Assembly: GCA_028282805.1 (NCBI GenBank)
Contig: JANQHD010000023.1
Coordinates: 310,001 to 374,000 of the forward strand
Direction: 5' to 3'
From: Phycisphaeraceae bacterium
GTDB taxonomy: Bacteria; Planctomycetota; Phycisphaerae; Phycisphaerales; Zrk34
DNA: 64,000 nt
Under the pieces are notes generated by a model that saw only the letters and a list, made by a program, of their open reading frames with translations, made no database searches and had not been told where the DNA came from. The translations under genes and the position numbers were made by a program. How positions within the stretch are numbered: the first letter of the stretch is position 1; every line of letters starts with the position of its first letter. This document shows, piece after piece, positions 36,385-45,668 of the stretch.

Positions 36385-37059
36385 ATGAAGCGCATCTTTT
36401 CGGCATTCTGGCCCGCCCTGCTCTGCGTGGCGCTGGCGGCGGGCGTCTTCGCCCAGACCTTCAAATACCCCACGGCCGAGTCGTTCGAGCCCTACCACCA
36501 ACGGGTCGCCCAGGCCATGCGCTACTTCCCCGACAAGCTGGGCGACTGGGGCGACATGGAAGAGGCCCCGCTGAACTACAACGCCGAGGGCATCCTCAAC
36601 CCCAACGTCATGATCAGCCGCCTGTACTTCAACAAGAAGCTCGGCCAGTGGGTGCAGTTCATGTTCTACCAGTCCAAGAACGCCGAGCACATGCGCGGCC
36701 ACTACCCGCCGATCTGCTACGGCAACAGCGGCTACACCACGGTCGGCGCCCCCCAGCCCGGCGCTTGGCGCTGCGGCCGGCAGACCGTCAACGGCATGGA
36801 GTACACCTTCACCCGCAACGACAACACGCTGCTGGTCGCCAACTTCGTGATCCTGCCCGACGGGCGCATCGTGACCGACAACCGTGACCTGTCGGAGTTC
36901 GCCGCCAACCGGCGCCTGCGCTACTATGGCGCGGGGCAGGTGCAGATCGTCTTCTTCAGCGCCGCGATCCCCGTCGAAGACCGCATCGCCACCTACGAAC
37001 TGTTCCTCGCCGCCGCCGCCGACGCGATCGAGGTGATCCAATCAGGAGTCGAACGGTGA
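36385..37059 (+). CDS. epsI: EpsI family protein (exosortase-associated)
   Basis: 224 residues with an N-terminal signal or anchor (FWPALLCVALAAGVFAQ). The typical EpsI pattern is present: FPDKLGDWGDME, VMISRLYFNKKLGQWVQFMF, and HYPPICYGNSGYTTVG with the conserved His and Cys. EpsI proteins accompany exosortases, sometimes fused to them; their biochemical role is unsettled. ATG 36385 has GGAGGGCGG just upstream; ATG 36370, overlapping the exosortase stop, is the alternative. Confidence 0.88.
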   Translation: MKRIFSAFWPALLCVALAAGVFAQTFKYPTAESFEPYHQRVAQAMRYFPDKLGDWGDMEEAPLNYNAEGILNPNVMISRLYFNKKLGQWVQFMFYQSKNAEHMRGHYPPICYGNSGYTTVGAPQPGAWRCGRQTVNGMEYTFTRNDNTLLVANFVILPDGRIVTDNRDLSEFAANRRLRYYGAGQVQIVFFSAAIPVEDRIATYELFLAAAADAIEVIQSGVER

Positions 37060-39536
37060 ACCAGCCCCCACCCATCCCCGCCAAGGACGACACCATCCAG
37101 CGCGACCTGGCGTTGGTCGACCAGGCCGTCGCCGCCGACCAGGAGGTCACCCAGCAGTCGCACCCGTTCAAGCGGCTGCACGCGCTGCTGCGCGGGCGCT
37201 ACCCCTACGCCATCGGCCTCGCCGTCGTGCTCGCGACGATCTGCGGCGTGCTCGGCTGGCGCTCGGTCACCCTCGAGTACACCTCCGACGTGCACATCCG
37301 CGTCGACCCCTACAAGCAAGCCATCCTCTACCCGACCGAAGAGTCCGGCGTCATGCCCATGCTCGACGCGTTCATCAGCCAGCAGGTCGACCGCATCTAC
37401 GACCCCAAGGTCATCAAGCTCGCGATGGAAAACGAGAACTGGCGCGCCTTCCGCCCCGCCCTCGGCCCCCAGGCCCAGCTCGAGTTCCGCAAGGCCATGT
37501 GGGTCTACAAGAACCACGCCTCCAAGACCATCACCATCTCGTTCGCCGACAACGACCCCAAGATCGCCCGCACCGGCGCGTCGGCCATCGCCCTGGCCTA
37601 CCAGCGCCTGCACGGCGACCGCGACACCCAGGAGGACAACAACCGCCTGCAGGTGCTCGAAGCACGCCGGAGCATGCTCACCAACTCCATCAACACCCTC
37701 ACCGGGCAGATCATCGACAACGGCAAGGAATACGGCACCGACGACCTGGCCGAACAGTACACCTTCCTCACCGCGGAACTGCAGAAGATCGAGACGGCGC
37801 TGAAGGAGGCCGAGTTCGTCCTCGCCCAATCCGGCGCCTCGCCCGACGACACCGACACCGACCCGGACGCCGAGACGCCCACGCGCTCGACGGACCTGAC
37901 CGCCAACCAGATCGCGGCCAAAGACCGCCAGATGCGCGACCTGATCGAAGACCGCAACAAGCTCAAGCTCGCCATCGACCACCTGGCGCTGCGCTTCGGG
38001 CCCGGTCACAAGAAGCTCAAGGAAAACCGCGACCGGCTCGGGCTCATCGAGCAGCAGATCGAACAGCGCGTGCGCGATTACAACGACAGCCGAGAGACCG
38101 GCGACACCAGCAACGCCAGCTTCGCCGCCGAGCAGATGGGCGTCGAGCAGCTCAAGAAGCGCATCGCCAGCCTCAAGGAGCTGCGCAGCAAGAGCCGCGA
38201 CAAGACGCTCGAGGTCGGCCGCAAGCACATGGAGATCCAGAAGCTCAAGGCCGAACGCGAGCAGCTGACCGTGCTGTTGACCGAAACCATCCGACGCATC
38301 GACCAGCTCAACGTCGAACGCGCCACCGGCGACCGGATCACCATCGGCGAGGCGTCCAACCCGCTCGAGCCCTCCAACGCCTCGTCCCGCCAGAAGTACG
38401 CGGCCATGGGCGGCATGGCCGGCTTCAGCCTCGGGTTCGGCGTGTTCCTCGTCATCGGCCTGTTCGACCGGCGCTTGCAGACCTCCATCGACGTGCAGCT
38501 GACCATGCGCGGCCTGCGCCTGCTGGGCATCCTGCCCTACCTGCCCGACGACTTCGACGACCCCGAACGCGCCACCATCACCGGCTACTGCGTGCACCAC
38601 ATCCGCGCCATGCTCCAGCTCGGCAGCTTCGGCGACCAGAGCGAGACCTTCGCCATCACCTCGCCGGCCTCCGGCACCGGCAAGACATCGCTCACGCTGG
38701 CGCTGGGCCTCAGCTTCGCCGGCGCCGGGTCGCGCACGCTGCTGATCGACTCCGACCTCGCCGGCGGCGGCCTGTCGCGCCGGCTCGAAGCGATCATCCG
38801 CCGGCGCATCGGCCAGGTGCTCATCCGCCGCGGCCTGCTCAACGAGGGCCAGCTCGACGAGGCCCTGCGCATCAGCCAGGTCACCGGCAAACGCCTCGGC
38901 GAGTCCGTCGTCAGCCTCGGCTTTGTCACCGAACGCCAGCTCGAACAGGCCCTGAGCCTGCAGGACCAGGCGCGCGTCGGCCTGCTCGATGCGCTCGACG
39001 GCGAGCCGATCGACGACTGCATCATCCCCACCGAGGTCGACAACCTGTCGATCCTGCCGGTCGGCGGCGCCAAGGCCGACGACATGTCGCGCGTCGCGCC
39101 CAACGACCTGCAGCGCGTGCTCGCCGAGGCCCGCCAGCGCTACGAGGTGATCCTCGTCGACACCGGCCCGGTGCCCGGCAGCGTCGAGTCGGCCATGGTC
39201 TGCGCCGGCGCCGACAAGGTCGTGGTCGTCGTGTCGCGCGGCGAGAACCGCACCGACGCTGAGCACGCGATCCAGTTCCTCCACTCGGTCGGGTCGAACG
39301 TGCTGGGCCTGGTGTTCAACCGCGCCGACGAGCCCGACTTCGCCCGCAGCGTCTACTCGTCGTCGATGTCCAAGCGCTCCATGCCCCGCGAGGTGCACCC
39401 CGACACGGCGCAACCCGGGTCGACGCGCTACGGCCCGCTGGCCCGCGAGGTCGCCGGCACCACCGTCTCGACCAACACCGCGCCCTCGGAGTCGGGCTTC
39501 TTCGACGACACGATCGAGGGCAACGAACAAGAGTAA
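37056..39536 (+). CDS. Wzz chain-length protein fused to BY-kinase-like ATPase with inserted MshEN-like domain
   Basis: 826 residues from GTG 37056 (AGGAG upstream, 4-base overlap). Wzz part: membrane helix near 50-66 (GLAVVLATICGVLGW), coiled region about 190-420, second helix GGMAGFSLGFGVFLVIGLF. ATPase part: Walker A SPASGTGKTSLTLALG (about 535-550), Walker A' TLLIDSDLAGGG, Walker B VILVDTG. Between A' and the following GLLDAL segment lies an extra unit (about 584-636) of two MshEN-like motifs: IGQVLIRRGLLNEGQLDEAL and RLGESVVSLGFVTERQLEQA. MshEN domains of type II secretion and pilus ATPases can bind c-di-GMP. No tyrosine cluster is seen at the C-terminus. Confidence 0.88.
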   Translation: MNQPPPIPAKDDTIQRDLALVDQAVAADQEVTQQSHPFKRLHALLRGRYPYAIGLAVVLATICGVLGWRSVTLEYTSDVHIRVDPYKQAILYPTEESGVMPMLDAFISQQVDRIYDPKVIKLAMENENWRAFRPALGPQAQLEFRKAMWVYKNHASKTITISFADNDPKIARTGASAIALAYQRLHGDRDTQEDNNRLQVLEARRSMLTNSINTLTGQIIDNGKEYGTDDLAEQYTFLTAELQKIETALKEAEFVLAQSGASPDDTDTDPDAETPTRSTDLTANQIAAKDRQMRDLIEDRNKLKLAIDHLALRFGPGHKKLKENRDRLGLIEQQIEQRVRDYNDSRETGDTSNASFAAEQMGVEQLKKRIASLKELRSKSRDKTLEVGRKHMEIQKLKAEREQLTVLLTETIRRIDQLNVERATGDRITIGEASNPLEPSNASSRQKYAAMGGMAGFSLGFGVFLVIGLFDRRLQTSIDVQLTMRGLRLLGILPYLPDDFDDPERATITGYCVHHIRAMLQLGSFGDQSETFAITSPASGTGKTSLTLALGLSFAGAGSRTLLIDSDLAGGGLSRRLEAIIRRRIGQVLIRRGLLNEGQLDEALRISQVTGKRLGESVVSLGFVTERQLEQALSLQDQARVGLLDALDGEPIDDCIIPTEVDNLSILPVGGAKADDMSRVAPNDLQRVLAEARQRYEVILVDTGPVPGSVESAMVCAGADKVVVVVSRGENRTDAEHAIQFLHSVGSNVLGLVFNRADEPDFARSVYSSSMSKRSMPREVHPDTAQPGSTRYGPLAREVAGTTVSTNTAPSESGFFDDTIEGNEQE

Positions 39537-39567
39537 GCCGCCGCGCCGCGGCGCAACGATGTAGACC

Positions 39568-40989
39568 ATGATCCAAAACGCTCAAGCCGACACCGACCGC
39601 TCGCAGTGGCCCACGATGTGGGGCCTGAACCCCGACCAGTTGCACGTGCGCTTCTGGGCGGCGCGCGGCGTACAGGTCGTCCGCCAGGGCGAACGGCCGG
39701 AGATCGTCGAAGACGCCGAGCTGTTCCTGCTGGTCGACCCGCGCACGATGACGATCTTCCGCCTGCGCCAGCTGATGGACCAGCTGACCTGGCTCAAGCC
39801 CGACCTGTTGCAGGTGCGCATCCGCGACAGCCGCGAGCCCGGTTACCGCGAGCACGCGATCAGCGACGACGACGGGCGGTTTAAGCGGTTCGAGCGCGAC
39901 TACGGCGTGGGCGACTCGCGGCTGACGCGCGTGGCGCTGACCCCGCACCGGCACATCGCCGAGGTCTGGCGCAGCGCCCCCAGCCCGCGCGACGGCTGGC
40001 GCCGGCTGCGCCGCGACATCCCCCACACCCGCCGCTCGGCGATGACCATCAGCGGCCGGGTCTACGACCAGCACGCCGATGGCCAGGTCGTGCAGTTCGT
40101 GCGCGACCTGGTGCAGGCGTGGCGTCGGCCGGACGCGACGATCGACCACGTCGACCGCCACGCCAACGGCGTGTGGGCGGGCAACGACGCGGTCGTGCCC
40201 CCCGGCGCACGGTTCATCGGCAACGTCTGGGTCGGCGCCGGCCGCACGGTCGACGAGCAGGTCAACATCGTCGGCCCCGCCGTGCTGTGGGACGACCCGG
40301 CGCACCGGCCGACCGTCGAAGAGGTGCGCTGGCGCGAGATCGAGCCGACGGAGGTGTTCGCCGCGCCGCTGTCGACGAAGCTGCGCTCGAACCTGCACCG
40401 CGCGGCCAAGCGCGCGTTCGACATCGTCTTCGCGAGCGTGGTGCTGGTGCTGACGCTGCCGCTGTACCCGCTGATCATGCTGGCGATCTGGCTGGAGGAC
40501 GGCCGGCCGTTCTTCTTCGCCCACGAGCGCGAGGCGATGGGCGGCGAGCCGTTCCCCTGCCTCAAGTTCCGCTCGATGCGCAAGGACGCCGACGCGATCA
40601 AACGCCGCCTGGAAGAGGAGAACCAGTCGGACGGCCCGCAGTTCTTCATCGAAGACGACCCGCGCATGACGCGCGTGGGCAAGGTGCTGCGCGCGTTGCA
40701 GCTCGACGAGCTGCCGCAGTTCCTCAACGTGCTGTTCGGCGACATGTCGGTGGTGGGCCCCCGGCCCAGCCCGTTCAAGGAAAACCAGTTCTGCCCCGCG
40801 TGGCGCGAGACGCGCCTCAGCGTGCGGCCGGGCGTCACGGGCCTGTGGCAGATCATGCGCACCCGTGAAGAGGGTTTGGACTTCCAAGAATGGATCCGCT
40901 ACGACATCGAATACGTCGAACGCGCCAGCTTTGCCCTGGACCTGTGGATCATCTGGAAAACGATCTTGCTCATCATCCGCTGGAGATAA
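39568..40989 (+). CDS. Polyprenyl-phosphate sugar phosphotransferase with N-terminal beta-helix-like region
   Basis: 473 residues. The last 200 are a complete bacterial sugar transferase: one membrane helix (RAFDIVFASVVLVLTLPLYP), KFRSMRKDAD, DPRMTRVGKVLR, LDELPQFLNVLFGDMSVVGP, RPGVTGLWQI. This enzyme class places the first sugar-1-phosphate on undecaprenyl phosphate. The first 270 residues are unusual and contain left-handed beta-helix turns (GARFIGNVWVGAGRTVDEQV) like those of nucleotidyltransferases, in place of the usual multi-helix or CoA-binding N-domain. It probably initiates the polymer built by the first block. Confidence 0.9.
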   Translation: MIQNAQADTDRSQWPTMWGLNPDQLHVRFWAARGVQVVRQGERPEIVEDAELFLLVDPRTMTIFRLRQLMDQLTWLKPDLLQVRIRDSREPGYREHAISDDDGRFKRFERDYGVGDSRLTRVALTPHRHIAEVWRSAPSPRDGWRRLRRDIPHTRRSAMTISGRVYDQHADGQVVQFVRDLVQAWRRPDATIDHVDRHANGVWAGNDAVVPPGARFIGNVWVGAGRTVDEQVNIVGPAVLWDDPAHRPTVEEVRWREIEPTEVFAAPLSTKLRSNLHRAAKRAFDIVFASVVLVLTLPLYPLIMLAIWLEDGRPFFFAHEREAMGGEPFPCLKFRSMRKDADAIKRRLEEENQSDGPQFFIEDDPRMTRVGKVLRALQLDELPQFLNVLFGDMSVVGPRPSPFKENQFCPAWRETRLSVRPGVTGLWQIMRTREEGLDFQEWIRYDIEYVERASFALDLWIIWKTILLIIRWR

Positions 40990-40995
40990 AGACGC

Positions 40996-43900
40996 ATGGT
41001 GGTTCGTGCAAAAACACGTAAGCGACTGGTGATCGTGCTGGTCACGGTCGTCCTGGTGGTCGGCCTGGTCACCGGGTACCTGGTCGCCAAGCGCAACAAG
41101 GCCGAGAAGAACCTGCAGCTCAGCCGCCAGGAGGGCATCGAGTACGCCCTCAACGGCGAGCACAACAAAGCGGTCAACAGGCTCGGCACCTACCTGACCG
41201 ACACGCGCAACAGCGACATCGTGGACGTCGAGGTGCTGCTGCTGTACGCCAAGGCGCGCGAGCACGTCGAGGACCGCGGCGACAACCACATCATCGACGC
41301 GATCAACAAGCTGCGCCAGGCCGTGCCCCACGACCCCGGCAACACGCAGGCGCGGCGCGACCTGGTGCGGCTGTACACCACCAGCGGCCGGTACAACACC
41401 GAGGCGATCGAGCTGGCCCGGAAGCTGCTCGACACCGACCCGGCCGACAGCGAGGCGTTGTGGGCGATGGCGGTGTGCAGCGCGCGCAAGCGCGAGTTCG
41501 CCGAGGCGATGAGCTACGCCGAGCGTTACACCCGGCTCAACGCCCTGTCGTTCCGGGGCCACCGCCTGACGCTGAACATCCTCCACCAGATCGACCGCCC
41601 GCGTGAGCAGATCGTCGCCTACGTCGAAGGCCTGCTGGCGAAGGAACCCGGCGAGCCGCGTTACCAGGTGATCGCCGCCTACGCCTACACGCTGCTCGAA
41701 GACAAGGCCAAGACCACCGAACACATCGACCGCGCGATCGAGACCATCGTGCCCGACAAGGACACCACCGGCGAGGCGTTCTACATCCTCCAGGAGCTGC
41801 ACCGATACGACGACGCCCGCGCCTACCTCGGCCGCGCGCTCAAGCAGGCCGAGACCGAGGGCCGGCCCGTCGACCGGAACCTCAAACGCCAGTACGTGGT
41901 CAGCCTCTGGGAAGCCAACCGCTACCACGACATGATCGAGCAGCTCAAGGACTACCGCTACTCCAACAAGGAGATCGACAGCCAGCTGCTCGCCCTGCGT
42001 GTGCTCGCGCTCAAGAGCATGGGCCGGGACGCGTCGGAAACCGAAGGCCCGATCACGGCGCTGAGCAAGCGGAAGGGCACCACCGCCGAGGCGTGGTCGA
42101 TCATCTTCGCCAGCGGCCTGATCGACGGGAAGCTCAAGCCCGCCCGCGCCGTGGAGGTCTGTCAACAGGCGGTGGGCGTCAACGAATACAACGCCTACCT
42201 GATCTGGATGCTGGGCAACGCGCACTACGCGGTGGGCGACACGGACCTGGCGCTGAACCGCTGGCTCCAGGCCGCGTCGTACCGGCGCGGCTGGCCGGCG
42301 CCGGCGGTGTCGATCTCGAAGCTGTTGCGCCAACGGCGGGAGTACGTCTTCGCCGCCCAGTGGGCCCAGAAAGCCTGCATGCGCGCGCAGACCAGCTACG
42401 ACGCGATCATCACCTACGCCGAGGCCTCTTCCGACCTGCTCGACCGCGCCGAGCCCGCGGCCATCGCCGACCTGCGCCGGCGGATCGAGATGGCGCGCAG
42501 CCAGGCGCCGTCCGAGGCGCGGCTGATCATGGTGTACGCCAAGGTGCTCGCGCACCAGGGCGACAAGGACCAGCTTGAGGTGCTGGTCGGCGAGGTGTTG
42601 AACATCAAGCCCTCCCCGCCGGCGGAGCTGCTGGTGAGGATGGCGGACATCAGCCGGGAGCGGGAGCTGGGCCTCGACCAGCCCTTGCTCGACCGCGCCC
42701 AGGCCGTCGCGCCCAACTCGCCGCAGGTCGCGCTGGCGCAGGCGATGTTCGCCGCGATACAGGGCGAGGTCGAAGACGGCCGGCAGATACTCGAGAACGC
42801 GCGCACCAACAGCAACGCGCCCGACTCGCCGGCGTGGCGGATCCACGCCATCCGTTACGAGGTGCTTCAGGGCAAGCGGGTCGACGCCGCGACGTGGGCG
42901 GCGCTGGCCGACGATTACGCCGAGGCGCTGGCGGTGCAGAAGCTGGTGCTCGACGAGCCGGGCGCCTGGCAGGACCGCGCGCTGATCGACCGGGTGATCG
43001 ACCGCCTGAAGGCTTTGACCGGCGAGCAGAGCGTCAGCTGGCGCATCTACCGCGCCCGCTGGCACATGCACAAGGGCGACGCCGTGTCGATCGCCGACGC
43101 CGTGAAGCTGTTGGAACACGTCATCAAGCAGTCGCCCAACCGGTTCGAGACGTACCTGTTGCTGGCGCGCTGCCTTCAGCTGCAGGACAAGACCTCCGGC
43201 GCGATCAAGGCGTACAGCGATGCGCTGACCCTGCGTCCCACCCACCTGACCACCAAGCTGGCGCTGGCGAACCTCCACCTGATCCAGAACGACCCGGGCA
43301 AGGCCGTCCAACTGATCAAGGAGATCGTCTCGGCGGAGAACGTCACCCCCACGGTGCTGCGCAGCGCCGCGCGGCTGGCCATGAACGCCGAGCGCACGGA
43401 CCTGAGCCTGCAGATCGTTCAGGCCGCCAAGGCCGCCGAGCCCGACAACGTCACCAACGACCTGTTGCTGGCCGGCGTCTACCGGTCCAAGGACCAGGAC
43501 GCCAAGGCCGAGGCGATCTACCGGCGACTGCTCGAGAAGCCCACGCCCGCGACGATCGAGCTGGTCAGCGATTACTACGCGTCGTCGGGGCGCATGGAAG
43601 AGGCGCGCGCGACCCTCGCCCGCCTCGAAGAGGCCGACGCCGCGCCCGACATGGCGGCGATCATCCGCGGCACGTTCGAGCTGACCTACGGCCAGACCGA
43701 CGCGGCGCTGGCCCAGTTCCAGGCCGCCGTCGACGCCGCGCCCGCCGCCGACTCGCACTGGGGCCTGCTCATCGGCCAACAGGTGCGCTTCGGTCGCCTC
43801 GACGCGGCGCTGGCCAGCCTCGACCGCGCCGCCGAGGCCTGCCCCACCAGCCCGTTGATCACCGAGGCGCACGCCAACCGCCCGCTGCTCGAGAAGCTCG

Positions 43901-45189
43901 GCCGGTACAACCTGTTCCGCTCGTTGCTCGTGAGCATGGTGTCGGACGCCAAGAACCAGGCGCCCGCCATCGAGGCGCTGAAGCTGCTGGAGAAGACCAC
44001 CGTCGAGCAGCTCTCGCAGGGCGAGGTCGAGGTGGCGATCCGCTCCATCGGCGCCCGTTACCCCAGCTACCTGCCGTTGCAGATGGTGACGGTCCACCTG
44101 GTCCGCCGGCAGGGCCGCGTGGAAGACGCCGCCGAGCTCGCCCGGCAGACCGCCCGGGCGTTCCCCGAGGCCTCCGAGCCCGCCGCCCTTGCCGCCGAGT
44201 TCTTCGCCACCGCCGGCCGGTGGCGCGAGGTGCTGGAGGTTTCCAGGGAATGGCGTCGCCGGATCACCCACGACCCGCTGCCCGCCGACCTGATGATGGC
44301 CCGCGCTTCGCTGATCCTCGATCGGCCGGAGGACGCGCTGCGCATGACCCGGCCCTACATCAAGATGGCCCTGGCCGACGCCGACACCTACGCCCAGCTC
44401 GTGCTCGCCCACTGCCACGCCCTGATCGCGCTCGAGCGCCAGGCCGAGGCCGAGAAGATGCTCAGCCCGAGGCTCGCCGAGTCTCAGCCGATCCGTTCGG
44501 TGTGGATGCAGCTGGCGTTGTTCGGTTTCGACGACGCCGACTCCGCCGGGGCCTGGCTGAAGCGGATCGAGCCGATCGTCGCGACCAAACCGGTCGAATA
44601 CGTCTCCCTCGCGCAGATGTACCGCGGCGTCGACGAGCGTTTCGGGATCGACGTCTACAAGGACCGCGCCACACAGATCCTCGAAACACTCGTCGCCGGC
44701 GACGACCCGCCGGTCGAAGCCGTCAAGGCCCTGGCGATGCTCGAGGACTTCCGCCGGAACAAGCCGCGCGCTATCGCGCTGTACCGGCGGGTGCTGGCCA
44801 TGGACGACCAGGACGCGCTGGCGATGAACAACCTGGCCATGCTGTTGCTCGAAGACGACCGTTCCGCCGAGGAGGCGTACGCGCTGGCGTCACGCGCCGC
44901 GGAGTTGGCGAGCAGCTCTCCCTCGTTGCAGGACACGCTTGCCCAAGCATTAAGCAAGCTCGGCCGGCACGACGAAGCGGTGCTCGCCATGCGCAAGGCC
45001 GTGCAGCTCGAACCGCGCAGCTTCGAGATGTGGGTCCGCCTCGGCCACATCTACCTCGACGCGGGAAACACCCAGGAAGCGACCGATATCCTCAAACGCC
45101 TCGAAGAAGAAGCCCTGACCAACGAGAACCTCGACATCAAGCTCCGCCAGAGCATCAACGGCCTGCGAACCCGCCTGATTTCCGGGTGA
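40996..45189 (+). CDS. Giant TPR protein of the EPS/exosortase system (PrsT-like)
   Basis: 1397 residues: a short cytoplasmic start, one membrane helix at about 10-32 (LVIVLVTVVLVVGLVTGYLV), then a long array of tetratricopeptide repeats to the end (for example ALNGEHNKAVNRLGTYL, ALALYRRVL-type units such as RAIALYRRVLAMDDQDALAM). Long TPR proteins called PrsT accompany PEP-CTERM loci in proteobacteria and probably organise export in the periplasm. It starts six bases after the sugar transferase and ends the operon; a terminator follows at 45286. Confidence 0.87.
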   Translation: MVVRAKTRKRLVIVLVTVVLVVGLVTGYLVAKRNKAEKNLQLSRQEGIEYALNGEHNKAVNRLGTYLTDTRNSDIVDVEVLLLYAKAREHVEDRGDNHIIDAINKLRQAVPHDPGNTQARRDLVRLYTTSGRYNTEAIELARKLLDTDPADSEALWAMAVCSARKREFAEAMSYAERYTRLNALSFRGHRLTLNILHQIDRPREQIVAYVEGLLAKEPGEPRYQVIAAYAYTLLEDKAKTTEHIDRAIETIVPDKDTTGEAFYILQELHRYDDARAYLGRALKQAETEGRPVDRNLKRQYVVSLWEANRYHDMIEQLKDYRYSNKEIDSQLLALRVLALKSMGRDASETEGPITALSKRKGTTAEAWSIIFASGLIDGKLKPARAVEVCQQAVGVNEYNAYLIWMLGNAHYAVGDTDLALNRWLQAASYRRGWPAPAVSISKLLRQRREYVFAAQWAQKACMRAQTSYDAIITYAEASSDLLDRAEPAAIADLRRRIEMARSQAPSEARLIMVYAKVLAHQGDKDQLEVLVGEVLNIKPSPPAELLVRMADISRERELGLDQPLLDRAQAVAPNSPQVALAQAMFAAIQGEVEDGRQILENARTNSNAPDSPAWRIHAIRYEVLQGKRVDAATWAALADDYAEALAVQKLVLDEPGAWQDRALIDRVIDRLKALTGEQSVSWRIYRARWHMHKGDAVSIADAVKLLEHVIKQSPNRFETYLLLARCLQLQDKTSGAIKAYSDALTLRPTHLTTKLALANLHLIQNDPGKAVQLIKEIVSAENVTPTVLRSAARLAMNAERTDLSLQIVQAAKAAEPDNVTNDLLLAGVYRSKDQDAKAEAIYRRLLEKPTPATIELVSDYYASSGRMEEARATLARLEEADAAPDMAAIIRGTFELTYGQTDAALAQFQAAVDAAPAADSHWGLLIGQQVRFGRLDAALASLDRAAEACPTSPLITEAHANRPLLEKLGRYNLFRSLLVSMVSDAKNQAPAIEALKLLEKTTVEQLSQGEVEVAIRSIGARYPSYLPLQMVTVHLVRRQGRVEDAAELARQTARAFPEASEPAALAAEFFATAGRWREVLEVSREWRRRITHDPLPADLMMARASLILDRPEDALRMTRPYIKMALADADTYAQLVLAHCHALIALERQAEAEKMLSPRLAESQPIRSVWMQLALFGFDDADSAGAWLKRIEPIVATKPVEYVSLAQMYRGVDERFGIDVYKDRATQILETLVAGDDPPVEAVKALAMLEDFRRNKPRAIALYRRVLAMDDQDALAMNNLAMLLLEDDRSAEEAYALASRAAELASSSPSLQDTLAQALSKLGRHDEAVLAMRKAVQLEPRSFEMWVRLGHIYLDAGNTQEATDILKRLEEEALTNENLDIKLRQSINGLRTRLISG

Positions 45190-45199
45190 AATCACTCGA

Positions 45200-45216
45200 T
45201 TGACCGAATAGGTCAA
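45200..45216. repeat. Small inverted repeat after the TPR gene
   Basis: TTGACC and GGTCAA are separated by GAATA. It resembles a protein-binding site more than a terminator stem. Confidence 0.35.
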
Positions 45217-45285
45217 ACAGGACGTTTGTATTGCCAATAAAACGCATAACTCTACTGTTTACGACGAGTTATTAGATTGTTAAAG

Positions 45286-45313
45286 GCGCCCGTCTGTTAA
45301 GCTGGGCGCTTTT
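45286..45313 (+). terminator. Terminator of the exosortase block
   Basis: GCGCCC (45286-45291) pairs with GGGCGC (45304-45309), flanked by AAAG and followed by TTTT. The AT-rich change of composition just before and after it marks the operon end. Confidence 0.7.
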
Positions 45314-45392
45314 GTTTTGGCGTAATAGGTCCCAATAATCGATATATGACCGGAAACCCGCTATATTCGGGGTCGAAACTCGGTATTTTACC

Positions 45393-45421
45393 GATATCAC
45401 CCCCATTCCCAGCGTGATATC
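45393..45421. promoter_or_regulatory. Inverted repeat GATATCAC/GTGATATC upstream of the first VPLPPA gene
   Basis: Perfect 8-bp arms at 45393-45400 and 45414-45421 with a 13-base spacer containing CCCCATTCCC. The element lies some 80 bases before a putative sigma-54 promoter, the usual place for an activator site. Similar ATATCA/TGATAT arms occur before the second VPLPPA gene. Confidence 0.5.
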
Positions 45422-45470
45422 TTTAGCCCATCGCACATAGGGGGAGAACCATATCCTGTGTGCAATTAGA

Positions 45471-45488
45471 TTGGCATTCGCTTTGCGG
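45471..45488 (+). promoter_or_regulatory. Putative sigma-54 promoter of the first VPLPPA gene
   Basis: TTGGCATTCGCTTTGCGG has GG at 45473-45474 and GC at 45485-45486, the spacing required for -24/-12 promoters, and both flanks match TGGCA and TTGC. Sigma-54 control of PEP-CTERM genes is known from proteobacteria. The leader to the ATG would be about 170 bases. Confidence 0.5.
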
Positions 45489-45668
45489 AGCGGATCACAG
45501 ATGAACGGGTTGGGTGCAATCGCTACCGTTCATATGGAAACGACGAAACGTTCAGCCGGTTCAGGCATCAACGCCTGGGCGTCGGGCTGGTGAGCGGCCG
45601 CGAGTTGCTCGGGAACAAGTTCGAACGGAGTACGGGTCATTTTACCGCCCGCTTTTAGGAGAAACGTG

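Noticed and set aside
36993-39569. Minus-strand open frame of about 860 codons
   Set aside because: Antisense of the Wzz-kinase gene, made of Ala/Val/Gly/Asp-rich repeats without any family signature.
39316-44418. Minus-strand open frame of about 1700 codons
   Set aside because: It is antisense to the BY-kinase, sugar transferase and TPR genes. High GC at third codon positions removes stops in this frame, its composition is low-complexity, and no domain is visible.
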